Positions 49,107-50,670 of a DNA stretch of 50,670 nucleotides are shown here, one piece after another. The DNA lies in the NCBI GenBank assembly GCA_014800535.1, contig JAAVFW010000019.1, positions 1-50,670 on the forward strand. Direction: 5' to 3'. A model generated the notes under the pieces. That model had not been told where the DNA came from. It saw only the letters and a program-made list of their open reading frames with translations, and searched no databases. How positions within the stretch are numbered: position 1 is the stretch's first letter; the number at the start of each line of letters is the position of its first letter. The position numbers were made by a program, and so were the translations under genes. Source of the DNA: Bacteroidales bacterium. GTDB taxonomy: Bacteria; Bacteroidota; Bacteroidia; Bacteroidales; Muribaculaceae.

Positions 49107-50153
49107 ATGGTTGTAAGTGAAAGAAAAGAGAATACCCGTTTCGGTGAGGTGAGTGTCGTGAAACTCACCAACAGTGGAGGTTCTTACGTGGAACTCTCTT
49201 CTCTCGGAGCCGGGATTCTTGCTGTGGGTGTGCCTGACAGAGCCGGAAAGATTGAAAACGTAGCGTTGAGTTATGGCAATGTTGAAGATTATATGTCTGA
49301 CGGCCCTTGCATGGGTAAGATTCCCGGGCGTTATGCCAACAGAATAGCCGGCGGTCGTTGCGTTGTGGATGGCGTTGAGCTTGAGCTCCCTGTAAATAAC
49401 GGGCCGAATCATCTGCATGGCGGACCCGACGGATTTCAGAATCGTTTGTGGAAGACGCAACTTCTCTCAAACGGTGTGTGCTTCTCACTTGTTTCGCCTG
49501 ACGGCGATGCCGGTTATCCGGGTGAGTTGAGGGTGACAGCAACCTACCGTTGGTCGGATGAAAATGAGTTGAGTCTGGTGATGGAAGCTAAGACTGACAG
49601 GACAACAATTGTCAATCTGACTAATCATACATATTGGAATCTTGACGGCGACAATGCCGGCAGTGTGCTCGACCAGGAGTTATTTGTGGCAGCCGACAGA
49701 TTCCTTGAAACCGACGATACGTTGGTTCCGACGGGGTGTCTGGCTGATGTGAGCGGCACTCCCATGGATTTCCGCAAATGGAAAAAACTCGGAAAGGATA
49801 TAAAAGCTGATTATCCGGCGTTGAAATTCGGAAAGGGGTATGACAATTGCTGGGTTCTGAATGGAGCTGTGGCCGGTGAGCTGATTGATGAGGCCGTCGG
49901 TCTTCGGTCGGAAAAATCAGGAAGAACATTAACTGTCGCAACCGATCAGCCGGGAGTGCAGGTTTACACGGCAAACTGGCTGACCGGAAGTTCACCCGAA
50001 AATCGTCATGGTCGGAAATATGAAGATTATGAGGGTGTCGCCATTGAAGCTCAGGGTTTTCCGGATGCTCCTAATCATAGCGATTTCCCTTCTCAGTTGC
50101 TGCATCCCGGTGAGACATACCGACGGACAATTGTTTTTAAATTCGGAAAGTGA
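49107..50153 (+). CDS. galM: Aldose 1-epimerase (galactose mutarotase)
   Basis: 348 residues. It interconverts beta- and alpha-galactose so that galactokinase can use it. Visible active-site pieces: GRYANRIAGG, NHLHGGPDGFQNRLW (first His region, near residue 101), NLTNHTYWNLDG (second His, near 173), and the catalytic Glu in VAIEAQGFPDAPNH (about residue 312). No signal peptide, so it is cytoplasmic. Third gene of the galactose operon; the VOC gene begins 6 bp later. Confidence 0.94.
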   Translation: MVVSERKENTRFGEVSVVKLTNSGGSYVELSSLGAGILAVGVPDRAGKIENVALSYGNVEDYMSDGPCMGKIPGRYANRIAGGRCVVDGVELELPVNNGPNHLHGGPDGFQNRLWKTQLLSNGVCFSLVSPDGDAGYPGELRVTATYRWSDENELSLVMEAKTDRTTIVNLTNHTYWNLDGDNAGSVLDQELFVAADRFLETDDTLVPTGCLADVSGTPMDFRKWKKLGKDIKADYPALKFGKGYDNCWVLNGAVAGELIDEAVGLRSEKSGRTLTVATDQPGVQVYTANWLTGSSPENRHGRKYEDYEGVAIEAQGFPDAPNHSDFPSQLLHPGETYRRTIVFKFGK

Positions 50154-50159
50154 CAGATT

Positions 50160-50540
50160 ATGGAAATTAAATCGAGATTTGACCATTGTAATATCAATAT
50201 TACTGATATCGAGCGGTCTGTCGAGTTTTACCGCAAGGCACTCGGTCTTGAGGTGGTAAAACAGAAAAAGGCGGAGGACGGGTCGTTTATCCTGACCTAT
50301 CTTTCTGCTCCCGGACAGCCGGAATTTCGTCTTGAATTGACGTGGCTCCGAGATCACCCTGAGCCTTACGAGCTTGGCGAGAATGAGAGTCATCTTTGCT
50401 ATCGTGTTGAGGGGGATTATGATGAGGTAAGGCACTTCCACAAGGAGATGGGGGTGGTTTGTTTCGAGAATGAGGCAATGGGGCTTTATTTTATCCATGA
50501 CCCTGACGATTATTGGATTGAAATTCTTCCGGCTAAATAA
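50160..50540 (+). CDS. VOC family protein, glyoxalase I-like
   Basis: 126 residues with two beta-alpha-beta-beta-beta units. The pattern is that of lactoylglutathione lyase (GloA): FDHCNINITDIERSVEFYRKALGLE at the start (metal ligand His9), EFRLELTW, ENESHLCYRVE (second His) and the end DPDDYWIEILP (last Glu ligand). A methylglyoxal-detoxifying role would fit sugar-phosphate flux from galactose use, but other VOC reactions cannot be excluded. It is 6 bp behind galM and followed by the terminal-repeat hairpin. Confidence 0.85.
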   Translation: MEIKSRFDHCNINITDIERSVEFYRKALGLEVVKQKKAEDGSFILTYLSAPGQPEFRLELTWLRDHPEPYELGENESHLCYRVEGDYDEVRHFHKEMGVVCFENEAMGLYFIHDPDDYWIEILPAK

Positions 50541-50552
50541 GACAAATAAAGA

Positions 50553-50670
50553 AGAGGCTGTCTAACAACCAAAGTTAGGCAGTCTCTATTTTATACATAA
50601 ATTCGGAAGATTCAGGCTGCATTTGCCACTTCCGAGATATACTTTGGGTAAAAGCTTAAATGAGGGTTCG
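50553..50670. repeat. Terminal repeat, right copy (probable IS end)
   Basis: Exact inverted copy of 1-118. The hairpin at 50553-50587 (AGAGGCTGTCTAAC/GTTAGGCAGTCTCT, loop AACCAAA) lies 12 bp after the VOC gene stop and could end the galactose operon transcript. Confidence 0.75.

Noticed and set aside
1..50670. Terminal repeats as a sign of a complete linear replicon or a circular molecule
   Set aside because: The repeats are inverted, not direct, so they do not show circularity, and the content is ordinary chromosome (tRNAs, fumarase, pyrE, T9SS). Two IS copies at contig ends explain them better.

Overview
The window reads as a piece of a Bacteroidales (Bacteroidota) chromosome, most like an uncultured gut Muribaculaceae-type genome; the family level is inference. 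The basis is a near-complete core of the type IX secretion system (porT, porP, gldK, gldL, gldM, gldN and, separately, porE), BspA-like secreted proteins with a T9SS-like C-terminal tail, a Bacteroides-style tyrosine integrase fragment, and repeated promoters of the Bacteroidota form TTTG-N19/20-TAnnTTTG. The two ends (1-118 and 50553-50670) are perfect inverted copies of one 118-bp sequence that starts in a hairpin. This is best explained by a metagenomic contig that stops inside two copies of the same insertion sequence.

Layout. 1-9.0 kb: an SDR oxidoreductase divergent from a GT2 glycosyltransferase/AraC regulator pair, a 55-residue 2[4Fe-4S] ferredoxin, then dut, a TPR protein, a DUF4292 protein, an EnvC/LytM amidase activator and a FemAB-like GNAT enzyme in one run. 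9.1-10.1 kb: a compact DUF3791-DUF3990-DUF3791 module that looks like a toxin-antitoxin system with an ADP-ribosyltransferase-fold toxin. 20.05-10.2 kb (minus strand): the T9SS operon porT-porP-gldK-gldL-gldM-gldN, followed almost without gaps by a polytopic DUF6056 protein and a glycosyltransferase. 20.2-26.4 kb: dgt, a TPM-domain protein, then on the minus strand pyrE followed by an SRPBCC protein, a Rieske-like lipoprotein and an unusual LysE exporter with a large extra domain.

27.0-33.0 kb: a tRNA-Leu/tRNA-Gly pair whose 3' end is duplicated 5.8 kb downstream (35 bp exact). Between the copies lies an AT-rich decayed genomic island: a truncated integrase next to the tRNA, 11-bp tandem arm-type repeats at both ends, small secreted and membrane proteins, a KilA-N gene split by a stop codon, a frameshifted membrane protein, a lipoprotein, a phage-type HTH regulator, and a probable ~100-nt small RNA with its own promoter and terminator. 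The tRNA operon's presumed original terminator now lies beyond the island.

33.1-50.5 kb: fumarase-hpt-adk; two secreted proteins that share a duplicated C-terminal cassette together with its downstream DNA; GSCFA protein and porE; a second DUF6056 paralogue; a PepSY-like protein; and a galactose-use operon (GH2 beta-galactosidase, galK, galM) ending in a VOC protein. The T9SS genes, the sorting-tail proteins and the appended glycan genes are plausibly one surface-display theme. The island is the main accessory region.
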